A DNA stretch of 64,000 bases from NCBI RefSeq assembly GCF_022347725.1, contig NZ_JAKRGB010000006.1:124001-188000 (forward strand), written 5' to 3'. This stretch comes from Ruegeria sp. Ofav3-42. GTDB lineage: Bacteria > Pseudomonadota > Alphaproteobacteria > Rhodobacterales > Rhodobacteraceae. Below the pieces are notes generated by a model that was not told the origin of the DNA, did no database searches, and saw nothing but the letters and a program-made list of their open reading frames with translations. The translations under genes and the position numbers were made by a program. Positions 56,002 through 64,000 of the stretch are shown here, one piece after another (the stretch's first letter is position 1; every line of letters begins with the position of its first letter).

Positions 56002-56716
56002 GGCAGACACCACATCCAAGTCATACTTCTGGAGGGGATTTCGCGACGGGACCCCGTTCATCTTTGTGGCTATTCCTTTCGGCACTCTGTTTGGCGTCTT
56101 CGCGACCGAAGCCGGGCTGAACATCGTACAAACCATGGCGTTCACGTCGACTGTTTTTGCAGGTGCTGCCCAGTTCGCCGCCCTGCAACTGCTGCAGGAT
56201 CAGACGCCGACGACGATCATTCTGGTATCCGCCCTCGCCGTGAACCTGCGGATGGCAATGTATTCGGCTTCGCTGACGCCCTATCTAGGCGCAGCCCCGA
56301 TGTGGCAACGGGCGTTCGCTGCCTACCTGACCGTCGATCAATCCTATGCCTGTTCGATCGTACAGTTTGAAAAAGAGCCCAAGATGTCCGTGCCTCAGCG
56401 CGTGGCTTATTTCGTGGGCTCCGTCACGCCCATCACACCGCTTTGGATACTGGCCACGTATCTGGGCGCGGTGCTGGGGACTCGAATCCCGGAAAGCTGG
56501 GCGCTGGATTTTGCACTGCCGATCACGTTTTTGGCCATGATCGGCCCGATGATGCGGACCTTTCCCCATGTCGTGGCCGCACTGGTCGCCATTGTTGTGT
56601 CGCTTCTGACCGTCGCCATTCCGTACAATCTGGGCCTGCTGATCGCTGGGTGCGTGGGCATGATGGCCGGTGCACAGGCCGAATTGTTCGCCGAGCGCAG
56701 AAAGGCCACAGTATGA
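56000..56716 (+). CDS. azlC: AzlC family branched-chain amino acid exporter subunit
   Basis: A 238-residue permease with six or so helices. GFRDGTPFIFVAIPFGTLFGVFA and STVFAGAAQFAALQLL are the AzlC signature, with the Q-F-A in the second. With AzlD it forms a branched-chain amino acid exporter. AGGA precedes ATG 56000, within the coding sequence of the divergent fdhD if that starts at 56001. It overlaps azlD by 4 bp. Confidence 0.93.
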   Translation: MADTTSKSYFWRGFRDGTPFIFVAIPFGTLFGVFATEAGLNIVQTMAFTSTVFAGAAQFAALQLLQDQTPTTIILVSALAVNLRMAMYSASLTPYLGAAPMWQRAFAAYLTVDQSYACSIVQFEKEPKMSVPQRVAYFVGSVTPITPLWILATYLGAVLGTRIPESWALDFALPITFLAMIGPMMRTFPHVVAALVAIVVSLLTVAIPYNLGLLIAGCVGMMAGAQAELFAERRKATV

Positions 56717-57045
56717 CCCCGGTCGACCCTGTCACAATCTGGACCATCATCGTCGGGCTTGCCATCGGCAGCTATGGCCTGCGCTTTGTCTTCATCGGCC
56801 TGGTCGGAGACCGCCCGATGCCACCATGGCTGCTGCGCCATCTGCGCTATACCGCCGTGGCAATCCTGCCCGCTTTGATTGCGCCGTTGGTTGTATGGCC
56901 GACAGCGACCGAAGGCCAACCCGACATTCCCCGCATGGCTGCAGCAGCCGTGGCACTGACCATCGGACTGATCTCGAAAAATGTCCTGGCGGCGATTTTT
57001 AGCGGGGCCGCAACCCTGTACGGGTTGCTGTACCTATTGGGTTAG
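56713..57045 (+). CDS. azlD: AzlD family exporter subunit
   Basis: The 110-residue partner of AzlC, with three to four hydrophobic helices: TIWTIIVGLAIGSYGLRFVF, LLRHLRYTAVAILPALIAPLVV and NVLAAIFSGAATLYGLLYLL. AzlC and AzlD are both needed for export. Its ATG overlaps the azlC stop by 4 bp, and its stop overlaps the following convergent lipoprotein gene by 12 bp. Confidence 0.92.
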   Translation: MTPVDPVTIWTIIVGLAIGSYGLRFVFIGLVGDRPMPPWLLRHLRYTAVAILPALIAPLVVWPTATEGQPDIPRMAAAAVALTIGLISKNVLAAIFSGAATLYGLLYLLG

Positions 57046-57666
57046 GGCCGTATCCAACTGATTGAGGCGCGCGTTGTTGAAGGCCAAGCCTTTTTGCAGG
57101 TCGGCGTCGTCATTTTCACGATACTCGGTTGTAACAACACCCGGCAACTGACCGAACTGTTCTGACAGTTTGTTCGGGAAAAAAGTCACGTCGATCTGTT
57201 CAAGCCCCGGAACCTGTTGCAGCAAACTGGCGGTAGAATTCGCACAGAATGAACCTGCAACCGGGCCGGATTGCTTGGCCAGCTGCAACGCAATCTCAGC
57301 CTGCTGAGGGCTCACTTCAATCGTCTGAATACGTGCGTAATGCGTTTCGCGCGCGTGCGAGCTGCGATAGGCGCTCTCGACAGCCGGCGTAATACCGTAC
57401 AGCACGTCGTCCTTGACGGGCACGATATCCGCGCGGAATGACCCCGCAGGGTCAAAGATCACGCGCTCGCTGCCGCTGATCATCAGCGACGTATGCGCAC
57501 CTGACCCACTACGCGTGTTGACCATCGTGTAGAGCGTCAGGGTCGAGGGCCCCGGATCACGATAGGATCGGGCAGCAATCTCTGCCTTGTCGGCTTGTGG
57601 ACGCTGCGAGCCTGTGCAGCCAGTGACAGTTGCTGCCAGCAGGCAGGCAATCAGAATCCGGATCAC
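57034..57666 (-). CDS. Lipoprotein with candidate permuted papain-like His/Cys pair
   Basis: A 210-residue protein. MIRILIACLLAATVTGC is a lipoprotein signal (lipobox VTGC). The mature part has GSGAHTSLMISG with a His near residue 57, VIFDPAGSFRAD, and GSFCANSTASLLQQ with a Cys near residue 140. A His first and a Cys later in that order fit the permuted NlpC/P60-papain fold (YaeF/YiiX type). This is inference; no catalytic activity is proven and the family is otherwise unnamed. It converges on azlD with an overlap of 12 bp. Confidence 0.6.
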   Translation of the reverse strand: MIRILIACLLAATVTGCTGSQRPQADKAEIAARSYRDPGPSTLTLYTMVNTRSGSGAHTSLMISGSERVIFDPAGSFRADIVPVKDDVLYGITPAVESAYRSSHARETHYARIQTIEVSPQQAEIALQLAKQSGPVAGSFCANSTASLLQQVPGLEQIDVTFFPNKLSEQFGQLPGVVTTEYRENDDADLQKGLAFNNARLNQLDTALTQ

Positions 57667-57684
57667 GGTGAACCCCGTTTTGGA

Positions 57685-57819
57685 TTAAGCGGCGAAGACC
57701 GCCAGGAACAGGCAAAGGAAGACGATAGCGACCACGCACCATGTGGTGGCCTTGATGAACCCTTCAAAGGTCTTCGTTTGAACGGTGATGTCCATTTCGC
57801 CGTGCTTGTATTCAGCCAT
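57685..57819 (-). CDS. aa3-type cytochrome c oxidase subunit IV, 44 residues
   Basis: A short gene read from ATG 57819 to TAA at 57685. The protein MAEYKHGEMDITVQTKTFEG then a helix WCVVAIVFLCLFLAVFAA is the alphaproteobacterial subunit IV of the aa3 oxidase, one transmembrane segment with the M-D-I-x-x-Q-x-x-T-F-x-G-F pattern. It is far from the main cox genes. It is 18 bp before the lipoprotein gene on the same strand and may be co-transcribed. Confidence 0.9.
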   Translation of the reverse strand: MAEYKHGEMDITVQTKTFEGFIKATTWCVVAIVFLCLFLAVFAA

Positions 57820-57887
57820 GAGTCTCAGATTCCCAATTCGCGTATTTTAGATGTTGGATAATGGAAAATCCCAGGCCTGTCACCACG

Positions 57888-58448
57888 TCATTCGCGCGCA
57901 GGGGACAAAGCTTGCAACACCGAACATCCCGGATAGCCGAAACCCCAACGCCAGGGCAGGCCCGAGCAGGGAGCACCCCCGAATCGGACAGCCGCATACA
58001 TCGCCTCGGCCGTAACGGAATGGGCAGTGCGAATCTGTTCGGCTGTCATGTCATAGCGCTCCGCATACTCCCCGGCATAGTCTTCCCCGTGCTGTTTGAC
58101 GCAGGCGCGCAACGTCTCATCCGCGGAAAGGCGCGCGTCATAGCTGTCTTCCGCCCGCAACCCTCCGCCGGCGTGGTGATAGGCGCGATCATGGGTCACG
58201 CAGCAGTATTCCCACGGCGGGTGCGCCTCGTAGAGCGCCTGAAAGCTGGGAAATGTGTCCGCAACAAAACGCCAACTGGCCGACAACCCGCCCGAACAGC
58301 CATCTGTTTCGAACTGGGTCAGTTCAGCATCACCGCGCTGCGCCAACAAGGCCCGATGCGCCGGCAATTCGAAACTGCGCATAAAGTCCTGCGCAACGGC
58401 CGGGCCAGCCATCAGCAAGAGGATGGCCGCCAGATTAAGGGCTTTCAT
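57888..58448 (-). CDS. Phospholipase A2-like secreted protein
   Basis: A 186-residue protein with a signal peptide (MKALNLAAILLLMAGPAVAQ). The mature part begins with DGCSGGLSASWRF and has WEYCCVTHDRAYHHAGGG, in which C-C-x-x-H-D-x-x-Y resembles the catalytic CCxxHD of secreted phospholipase A2, plus further cysteines (LRACVKQHG, GAPCSGLP) for disulfides. The HD pair could act on membrane phospholipids. The ATG 58448 lies inside the end of the glycerophosphodiesterase gene (14-bp overlap), suggesting coupled expression. Confidence 0.65.
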   Translation of the reverse strand: MKALNLAAILLLMAGPAVAQDFMRSFELPAHRALLAQRGDAELTQFETDGCSGGLSASWRFVADTFPSFQALYEAHPPWEYCCVTHDRAYHHAGGGLRAEDSYDARLSADETLRACVKQHGEDYAGEYAERYDMTAEQIRTAHSVTAEAMYAAVRFGGAPCSGLPWRWGFGYPGCSVLQALSPARE

Positions 58449-60273
58449 CGCGCATAGCCTCAGTATCAACGGACATGCCGAAGGTCGTCGCCATCCACAG
58501 CAGCAACCGCTCTGCCGGTCCCATTTCTGCACGCACGCGCAGAACTTCATTTGCCATTGCGGGGCGGTCGGTGATCAATCCATCCACCCCCATCGAGGCC
58601 ATGGCGGACATTTGGAGCGGATCGTTCACAGTCCAGACATAGATATCCTTGCCCGCCGCGTGAACAGAATTCACCAACCCCGGCGTTGCCATCGCCGCGT
58701 TCACGGCGACAAAATCACCCTCGAGCCCAGACAGATCACCCACGGCGGTCGCGGCCAGAACCCCGGCCCGCCAGTCGGGACGAATGGACTTCATCTTTTG
58801 TACCGCGGGGTATTTCAGCGACATTGTGGCGATGTCGTCCTGCATTCCCAGCTCTTCAACGATGGCGACCACGCGGTTCTCCAAATCGACGTCGTGACCA
58901 TAGTACTTGAGTTCAATGATGACTTTTGCCTTGCCTTTGGCGGCCTCCAAAACATCGCGCAGGGTTGGCGTTCGTTCATCCGCATATTCGGGGCCGAACC
59001 AACTGCCGATATCAATCTCCGCCACGTCCTCCATAGTCGCGTCCCAGACCTTGAGGTTCACCCCTGCCAGTTTCATGAAATCGCTGTCATGGGCGACGAT
59101 CACCACATCATCCGCCGTTTCCTGAACATCAATCTCGACCCAATCCGCCCCATCCTCAATCGCCTTGAGAACCGAGGCCATGGTGTTTTCCGGCCGCAGC
59201 GCCGCTGCGCCGCGATGGCCGATGACCTCGGCACGGTCGGGGGCCTGCACCCGTTCCAAGAGGTGCTGACCGAACCACAACCCGATCAAGACCGCGACAA
59301 CCGCAGCGCCAGCGGCCGCGAACAGGGGGATGCGCAGACTGCCCGGTTCGGGATGGGGTGGTTCCGACGTCTCGATCTCAAAGAACCCGTCCAGCAGCAC
59401 GGCCAGCGCGCCAAGTGCCGTGGCCGCCAAGACCAACCCGGCCAGTGACCAGATCCCGGCAACGCCCAGGCTGTAGATCAGTGCCAGCCGCAGGTTTGCT
59501 GCTCCCTGCAGCGGCACCAGCGCGAACAAAAGCCCCGCCACCCAGGCGATTAATGCAGCGATGACAAGGCGCATCCCCAGCCACATGGCCAGCTCTATCT
59601 TGAGGCGTCCGCGCTTGCCCTCCATCCGGTTGGCGCTGATGTTAAACGCATGCCCAGGATGGACGCTTTCGAACAAAACCAGATGCAGGGACAGAGCCCA
59701 GGCCGACAGTCTGCGGATCAGCACCCAGGCCATGACCAGAACAACCACCCCGATCAGGATAATCGCCACCCAGAACGAGGGTGGATGGAAGGTCAGGTAA
59801 TAGTTGATGTCGTATTCGGTCAGCGTCCACCAGGCGATGATCGCAGAAACGACCGCGAAAGGCAGGATCAACAGCAATACGCGCAGTACAAAGCGTACAG
59901 CGAACCCGAACAGCGCAGGCAGGCGCGACAGGATCAGGCCGATGGCGGAACTGCCTGCCCGCCATGGATCGGATTCGCCCATACGCAATGAGCCCGCCAT
60001 GACCGAGAACACAAAGACCTCGGCCAGCAGGAACAGGCTGAGGACGGCAATGGCCGCGATGAATCCGGCAGGCGACAGGATGAACGCCGCGATGGCCTGA
60101 TCCGTCAGTGCGGTTTGATTGGACAGCCTAACCGCCAGATTCACGACGATGGCCACGCCCGGCGCGATCAGGGCGACCAGCAGCAGCCGCACGACGAAAT
60201 AGATCGGAACAAAAACGCGACGGCGCGCCCATGCCCGTCTGTAGGCAGTTGAAACGGCTGAGAAATGAGTCAC
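58435..60273 (-). CDS. Membrane glycerophosphodiester phosphodiesterase
   Basis: A 612-residue protein. The first 330 residues hold about six to eight helices of a membrane domain (GPDPase_memb type), with the C-terminal part a GDPD catalytic domain, starting EVIGHRGAAALRPENTMAS (catalytic His and the Arg-Gly-Pro-Glu-N), then DWVEIDVQETADDVVIVAHDSDF with metal ligands Glu, Asp and the second His. It hydrolyses deacylated phospholipids to glycerol-3-phosphate and alcohol. The start is GTG 60273 with AGGGGG 7 nt upstream. It overlaps the phospholipase A2-like gene. Confidence 0.92.
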   Translation of the reverse strand: MTHFSAVSTAYRRAWARRRVFVPIYFVVRLLLVALIAPGVAIVVNLAVRLSNQTALTDQAIAAFILSPAGFIAAIAVLSLFLLAEVFVFSVMAGSLRMGESDPWRAGSSAIGLILSRLPALFGFAVRFVLRVLLLILPFAVVSAIIAWWTLTEYDINYYLTFHPPSFWVAIILIGVVVLVMAWVLIRRLSAWALSLHLVLFESVHPGHAFNISANRMEGKRGRLKIELAMWLGMRLVIAALIAWVAGLLFALVPLQGAANLRLALIYSLGVAGIWSLAGLVLAATALGALAVLLDGFFEIETSEPPHPEPGSLRIPLFAAAGAAVVAVLIGLWFGQHLLERVQAPDRAEVIGHRGAAALRPENTMASVLKAIEDGADWVEIDVQETADDVVIVAHDSDFMKLAGVNLKVWDATMEDVAEIDIGSWFGPEYADERTPTLRDVLEAAKGKAKVIIELKYYGHDVDLENRVVAIVEELGMQDDIATMSLKYPAVQKMKSIRPDWRAGVLAATAVGDLSGLEGDFVAVNAAMATPGLVNSVHAAGKDIYVWTVNDPLQMSAMASMGVDGLITDRPAMANEVLRVRAEMGPAERLLLWMATTFGMSVDTEAMRDESP

Positions 60274-60337
60274 GCTGTGCCCCCTCGAATGGTGCGCTCA
60301 TTCAAGGCTGCGCAGACGTGAATTGCAAGTCGGGTGG

Positions 60338-60790
60338 TCAGCTTTCTTCGAGATCTTTGGCTAAGCGGAAGCCGATGCGGTTTGCAGGCTTGTCCTCGAC
60401 CGATTTGGGCAAGGCCCGCAGCATCACGTTCAACTGACTAACGTGCTGCACCAGCTGCGTCCGCGCGCCTGTCGCGTCGGATCCATAAAAGGTGATGATA
60501 TCAGGGTCGAAATACCCCATCCCTTCGATCCGCATGACGCCGGCGTCGCCGCCGGTAAATCCCATGGCAACCTCCTGATCACCGGTCAGGGTCTTTTCGA
60601 AATTCTGGATATAGAGGATCAGACGTTCATAGGCCCACTGGGCCGGGCTCTTGGTCTCAACCGGCTTTTGCAGCGGACCAGGTAAGTCCTTGGCACCAGA
60701 TGGTGATTCAGGATTCGCATGCACTTCGTAGCAGCGCGGTAAGGCCGCGGCTTCGGCGGCTTCGGCCGATGTTTCGATCTGATCCTGCAT
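60338..60790 (-). CDS. DUF6173 family protein
   Basis: A 150-residue soluble protein, beginning MQDQIETSAEAAEAAALPRC. The middle has WAYERLILYIQNFEKTLTGDQEV, then strands GVMRIEGMGYFDPDIITFYG and HVSQLNVMLRALP, matching DUF6173. No function is known. AAGGGTAAAG precedes ATG 60790, 4 bp after the MBL gene stop, so it is the third gene of an operon with acyl-CoA dehydrogenase. Confidence 0.78.
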   Translation of the reverse strand: MQDQIETSAEAAEAAALPRCYEVHANPESPSGAKDLPGPLQKPVETKSPAQWAYERLILYIQNFEKTLTGDQEVAMGFTGGDAGVMRIEGMGYFDPDIITFYGSDATGARTQLVQHVSQLNVMLRALPKSVEDKPANRIGFRLAKDLEES

Positions 60791-60794
60791 GGCT

Positions 60795-61841
60795 TTACCC
60801 TTCGCGCTGAAACTCCCACGCCCCGTCCGCGCGACGCGTCCGGGTGACAGTTCCAATGTGGTAAAGATGGTTCAGATGTGCAACCGCTTCGACCAGGGCC
60901 AGCCCATACTCGCCCTCACCGATCTGGCGTTTGAACAGAGGAATAAAGCAGTCAGCAGCGGTTTTGGGCTGATCCAGATAGTCCTGCAAACGATCAAGCG
61001 CACCGTGATGGTTGGCGATCAGTTGCTTCATCCGCGTAGGCAATCCGGTAAACGGCAGCTTGTGCCCGCCCAGCGCCAGATGATCGGGTCGCGCCAAACC
61101 CTGTAGCCGCTCACAGGCTTCAAGCCATTCCGCGACAGGATCGGCCAGAGGCTCAGTGACATAGACGCCCAGATTCGGACTGATCGAGCTGAGGATCTGA
61201 TCGCCGGTGATCACAAGGTTGTCGTCACGGCTCCAGAACGTGGCGTGTTCGGGGGCGTGGCCGTTGCCCATATGGACGTCCCAGTCACGCCCGCCCATAC
61301 GGATCACACTGCCCTGTTTGATACGGGTAAAGCCCAGCGGCATGGGGTAGACCGTGTCGCAATAGTTGAACGGACGCTCGGCCATCCGCTTGGCCAGAAC
61401 TTCAGGTGCCATGCCTGCGCTGCGGTAATAATCCAGCGTTTCCTGCGGCCAGCTTTCCTGTACATCCAATTGCAGCATCCGGGAAAACAGCCACGAGGTC
61501 CGCGACGCGACCAATTCCGCACCGTGTTCGGACTGAAACCAACCTGCATTTCCCACATGATCCGGATGGTGGTGCGTTACCACCACGCGCTTGATCGACT
61601 TTCCCGCCAACGGACCCGCCATCAGCGTTTCCCAGATGCGCCGGGTCTTGTTCGACGACATACCCGTGTCGATCACGGTCCAGCCGTCACCATCGTCCAG
61701 CGCATAGACATTGACGTGATCCAGCGCCATGGGCAGCGGCAACCGCATCCAAAGCACACCCTCGGCGACCTCAATCGCCTCACCCTCGGCCGGAGGTTCG
61801 GGCCACGGGTATCGGATCGCCAGTGGTGTATCGCCGTCCAT
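60795..61841 (-). CDS. MBL-fold metallo-hydrolase
   Basis: A 348-residue beta-lactamase-fold hydrolase. The zinc motif is VVVTHHHPDHVGNAGW (HxHxDH), with later HMGNGHAPEHATFW and GGHKLPF giving further ligands. The size and the neighbouring acyl-CoA dehydrogenase suggest a thioester or lipid hydrolase, an inference only. Its ATG overlaps the stop of the preceding acyl-CoA dehydrogenase gene by one base. Confidence 0.9.
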   Translation of the reverse strand: MDGDTPLAIRYPWPEPPAEGEAIEVAEGVLWMRLPLPMALDHVNVYALDDGDGWTVIDTGMSSNKTRRIWETLMAGPLAGKSIKRVVVTHHHPDHVGNAGWFQSEHGAELVASRTSWLFSRMLQLDVQESWPQETLDYYRSAGMAPEVLAKRMAERPFNYCDTVYPMPLGFTRIKQGSVIRMGGRDWDVHMGNGHAPEHATFWSRDDNLVITGDQILSSISPNLGVYVTEPLADPVAEWLEACERLQGLARPDHLALGGHKLPFTGLPTRMKQLIANHHGALDRLQDYLDQPKTAADCFIPLFKRQIGEGEYGLALVEAVAHLNHLYHIGTVTRTRRADGAWEFQREG

Positions 61842-63544
61842 CAGACTGCAAGCTCCTCTGCGCTGAGCCCATAGACATCGTCAGCCCCGTTCTGCGCCTG
61901 CGCGAGCAGACCGGCATATTCGGGCAACAACGCATTGATGTAAAAGCGCGCCAGCCGGAAACGTGGACCGTTCGGTTCTGCCAAAGCCGCTTTGAGGTGG
62001 TAATGCGCCCCCAACACCCGAGCAAACGCATGCAGATACGGCACCGCGCCAGCAAAACGGTTGTTCATTTCGGATTGTGCGACCATCCACTCGGTCGTTT
62101 CACGCAGGCTTTCCGTGGCTTCCCAGACCGGGCCAGCCAATTCAGGCATGGTCGCCCGCGCCTCTTCGGCGTGATCCTCGATCTCGTCCAACAGACGCGA
62201 GGCCGCCTCACCTCCATCCATCATCTTGCGCGCGACAAGGTCCATGGCCTGAATGCCGTTGGTGCCTTCATAAATCGCCGTCACGCGCACGTCGCGGTAA
62301 TACTGCGCGGCGCCGGATTCCTCAATAAAGCCCATGCCGCCATGCACCTGCACACCGGTCTCGGACACACGCATCCCGGTCTCGGTGCCAAAAGCCTTGC
62401 CAATTGGTGTCAGCAGGGCGGCACGAGCCGCCCAGTCGGCGTCGCCGGTTGCGCTGGCCATGTCGATGGCAGCGGCATTGGCCAGCATGATCGAACGCGC
62501 GGCGAACGTGTCGGCACGCATGCTCATCAGCATCCGGCGCACATCCGCGTGGTCAATGATAGTGCCCGAAGGCGTTTTGCCCTGCTTGCGCTCCAGCGCG
62601 TAAGCCAGCGCGTGTTGATAGGCACCCTCGGCCGCACCCACACCCTGACCGCCAACACCCAGACGCGCGTTGTTCATCATGGTAAACATCGCGGCCATGC
62701 CGCCATGTTCCTTGCCCACAAGCCAGCCTTTGGCGCCATCAAACTGCATCACGCAGGTTGGCGAGCCGTGCAGGCCCATCTTGTGTTCGACCGACACGAC
62801 TTTCAGATCGTTGGCCACGCCGGGATTGCCATTCTCATCTGGTAAAAACTTGGGCACCAAAAACAGCGAAATCCCCTTGGTTCCGGGAACTCCATCAGGC
62901 AGGCGCGCGAGAACCAGATGGCAGACATTTTCGGAAAAATCGTTGTCACCCCACGAGATAAAGATCTTCTGCCCCGTGACGGCGTAGGTTCCATCGCCAT
63001 TGGATTCGGCTTTCGACGTCAGCGCGCCCACATCCGATCCGGCCTGCGGTTCGGTCAGGTTCATGGTGCCCGACCATTCACCCGCCATCATCTTGGGCAA
63101 GTACAGCGCCTTGAGCTCGTCGCTGGCGTGATGTTCCAGCGCCTCGATCTGGCCCTGAGTCATCAGCGGTGCCAGTTGCAGCGACAGGCAGGCCGCCGAC
63201 ATCATCTCATTCACGGCGGTGGTCACGGTCATCGGCAGGCCCATACCACCATATTCAGGATCACCGCTCATCCCGATCCACCCGCCTTCGGCAATCGCCT
63301 TCCAGCCATCTGCATACCCGGTTGAGGTGCGCAGCACGCCGTTTTCCAATCGTGCGGGCTCAAGATCGCCGGGGCGTTGCAGAGGGGCCATCACCTCTTC
63401 GCACATTTTCCCAGCTTCGGTCAGAATGGCGCTGACCACGTCCTCGCTGGCTTCCGAGAACTTCTCGGTTGCGGCGATCTGGTCAAAGCCGATCGCGTGG
63501 CGGAACAGGAACTCATAATCAGAAATTGGCGCGCGATATGGCAT
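61841..63544 (-). CDS. Acyl-CoA dehydrogenase, DmdC/FadE-like large type
   Basis: A 567-residue flavoenzyme. It has the FAD-binding MNLTEPQAGSDVGALT and GQKIFISWGDND segments, the second flavin block (MHGSPTCVMQF-like GLHGSPTCVM), and the catalytic glutamate in VTAIYEGTNGIQAMDLV. The long form with an extra C-terminal domain is that of DmdC, which acts on 3-methylmercaptopropionyl-CoA, and of related long-chain dehydrogenases, both common in Roseobacters. The substrate cannot be decided here. GAGGGAAG precedes the ATG. Confidence 0.9.
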   Translation of the reverse strand: MPYRAPISDYEFLFRHAIGFDQIAATEKFSEASEDVVSAILTEAGKMCEEVMAPLQRPGDLEPARLENGVLRTSTGYADGWKAIAEGGWIGMSGDPEYGGMGLPMTVTTAVNEMMSAACLSLQLAPLMTQGQIEALEHHASDELKALYLPKMMAGEWSGTMNLTEPQAGSDVGALTSKAESNGDGTYAVTGQKIFISWGDNDFSENVCHLVLARLPDGVPGTKGISLFLVPKFLPDENGNPGVANDLKVVSVEHKMGLHGSPTCVMQFDGAKGWLVGKEHGGMAAMFTMMNNARLGVGGQGVGAAEGAYQHALAYALERKQGKTPSGTIIDHADVRRMLMSMRADTFAARSIMLANAAAIDMASATGDADWAARAALLTPIGKAFGTETGMRVSETGVQVHGGMGFIEESGAAQYYRDVRVTAIYEGTNGIQAMDLVARKMMDGGEAASRLLDEIEDHAEEARATMPELAGPVWEATESLRETTEWMVAQSEMNNRFAGAVPYLHAFARVLGAHYHLKAALAEPNGPRFRLARFYINALLPEYAGLLAQAQNGADDVYGLSAEELAV

Positions 63545-63682
63545 GTCTTCCCTCGGGGCTGTCTCAGTGGCGTTTACGCCGGCGGGCTTGGAATTTCCAG
63601 CGCCCGCGTTTATGCATCTGGGTTCAGTCGATTACGTATCGGTCCATATGCTACACGCAATCAAAACGCGGCGTCACCACCC

Positions 63683-64000
63683 ATGATCCCTAACGGCACA
63701 ATGAGTTTATCCGCCGATCCGGCCGGAATCGCACAGGCTGCGGACCTGCTGCGTCAGGGGCTTCTGGTCGCCATCCCGACCGAGACGGTTTACGGTCTTG
63801 GCGGCGATGCACGAAATGGCGAGGCCGTGGCCAGCATCTACGCCGCCAAAGGGCGACCCAGTTTCAATCCGCTGATCGCACATGTCGCCTCGGTCGAAGC
63901 CGCCAAGCGTTTCGTAAACTGGTCCGATCAGGCCGAAGCGCTGGCCGATGCGTTCTGGCCCGGCCCCCTGACATTGGTTCTGCCGCTGCGGCCGGGCCAC
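63683..64000 (+). CDS. Sua5/YciO/YrdC threonylcarbamoyl-AMP synthase (partial, cut by right edge)
   Basis: The reading frame from ATG 63683 runs off the right edge with 106 codons visible. The sequence LLRQGLLVAIPTETVYGLGG, then AAKGRPSFNPLIAHVAS (K-x-R-x-x-x-x-P), and AFWPGPLTLVLPL, is the YrdC/Sua5 core that makes threonylcarbamoyl-AMP for the t6A modification of tRNA. An alternative start exists at 63701. It diverges from the acyl-CoA dehydrogenase gene across 138 bp, with no obvious operator in the gap. Confidence 0.9.
   Translation, partial: MIPNGTMSLSADPAGIAQAADLLRQGLLVAIPTETVYGLGGDARNGEAVASIYAAKGRPSFNPLIAHVASVEAAKRFVNWSDQAEALADAFWPGPLTLVLPLRPGH

Noticed and set aside
61206..61215. GGTGATCACA in the MBL-fold hydrolase gene
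   Set aside because: Single copy within coding sequence, no second site at 21 bp, and no promoter context.
63707..64000. Minus-strand frame at the right edge
   Set aside because: Opposite strand of the YrdC/Sua5 gene, whose conserved motifs fix the plus-strand reading.

Overview
The window is chromosomal DNA from an alphaproteobacterium of the Rhodobacteraceae, probably the Ruegeria/Roseobacter side. The evidence is the gene set: a sdh-mdh-suc-lpd supercluster with ethylmalonyl-CoA pathway enzymes inside it, phaAB, an aa3-type cytochrome oxidase subunit IV, a DmdC-like acyl-CoA dehydrogenase, and small families common in this group (TIGR02302, DUF1194, DUF1737, DUF6173). It is dense, GC-rich and housekeeping in character. 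I found no insertion sequence, prophage, CRISPR array, tRNA or rRNA, and no stretch over about 225 bases without a gene.

Region 1 (1-22972) is a central-carbon block. Minus-strand sdhB runs off the left edge. sdhCDA follows, separated from sdhB by two sugar-transferase-like genes. Next come a VWA-like DUF1194 protein and a minus-strand operon mcl2-nnrU-DUF1737-mch. After a TauE/SafE permease, the plus strand carries mdh, a third sugar-transferase-like gene, then sucC-x-sucD-x-DUF805-sucA-sucB-x-MAPEG-lpd, where x is an uncharacterised gene. Two pairs of TGTGATCACA-type palindromes, each pair exactly 21 bp centre to centre, sit about 110 bp upstream of sdhC and of sucC. This is the strongest regulatory signal in the window and suggests one factor co-regulates both TCA operons; the GntR-family activator AkgR described in Rhodobacter sphaeroides is the obvious candidate.

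Region 2 (22993-37891) holds a divergent TetR/quinone-reductase pair with three TGACCATGGTCA-type operators, plsC-ftsX-ftsE, a zinc-ribbon membrane protein, an argH-lipoprotein-lipoprotein-lysA-TIGR02302 operon, a TlpA-like thioredoxin, a small exported protein whose ribosome binding site is locked in a hairpin, a set of small uncharacterised proteins with a sterol-desaturase-family enzyme, and an EAL protein.

Region 3 (37892-50533) contains phaA and phaB (with a PhaR-type operator and strong terminators), a 36-residue protein, a LysR regulator with an EamA exporter, TrmN6-like methyltransferase/DUF2007, ispB and ispE for isoprenoid/quinone synthesis, a large TPR protein, ETF-ubiquinone oxidoreductase, soxR with a well-formed SoxR-type promoter driving a glyoxalase-fold gene, and greA.

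Region 4 (50548-64000) carries a molybdenum-cofactor cluster (moeA-mobB-mobA and, further on, fdhD), an AEC transporter, azlCD, a lipoprotein with a possible permuted papain-like His/Cys pair, the 44-residue oxidase subunit IV, a phospholipase A2-like secreted protein overlapping a membrane glycerophosphodiesterase, and an operon of acyl-CoA dehydrogenase, MBL-fold hydrolase and DUF6173 protein. A Sua5/YrdC-type tRNA-modification gene is cut by the right edge.
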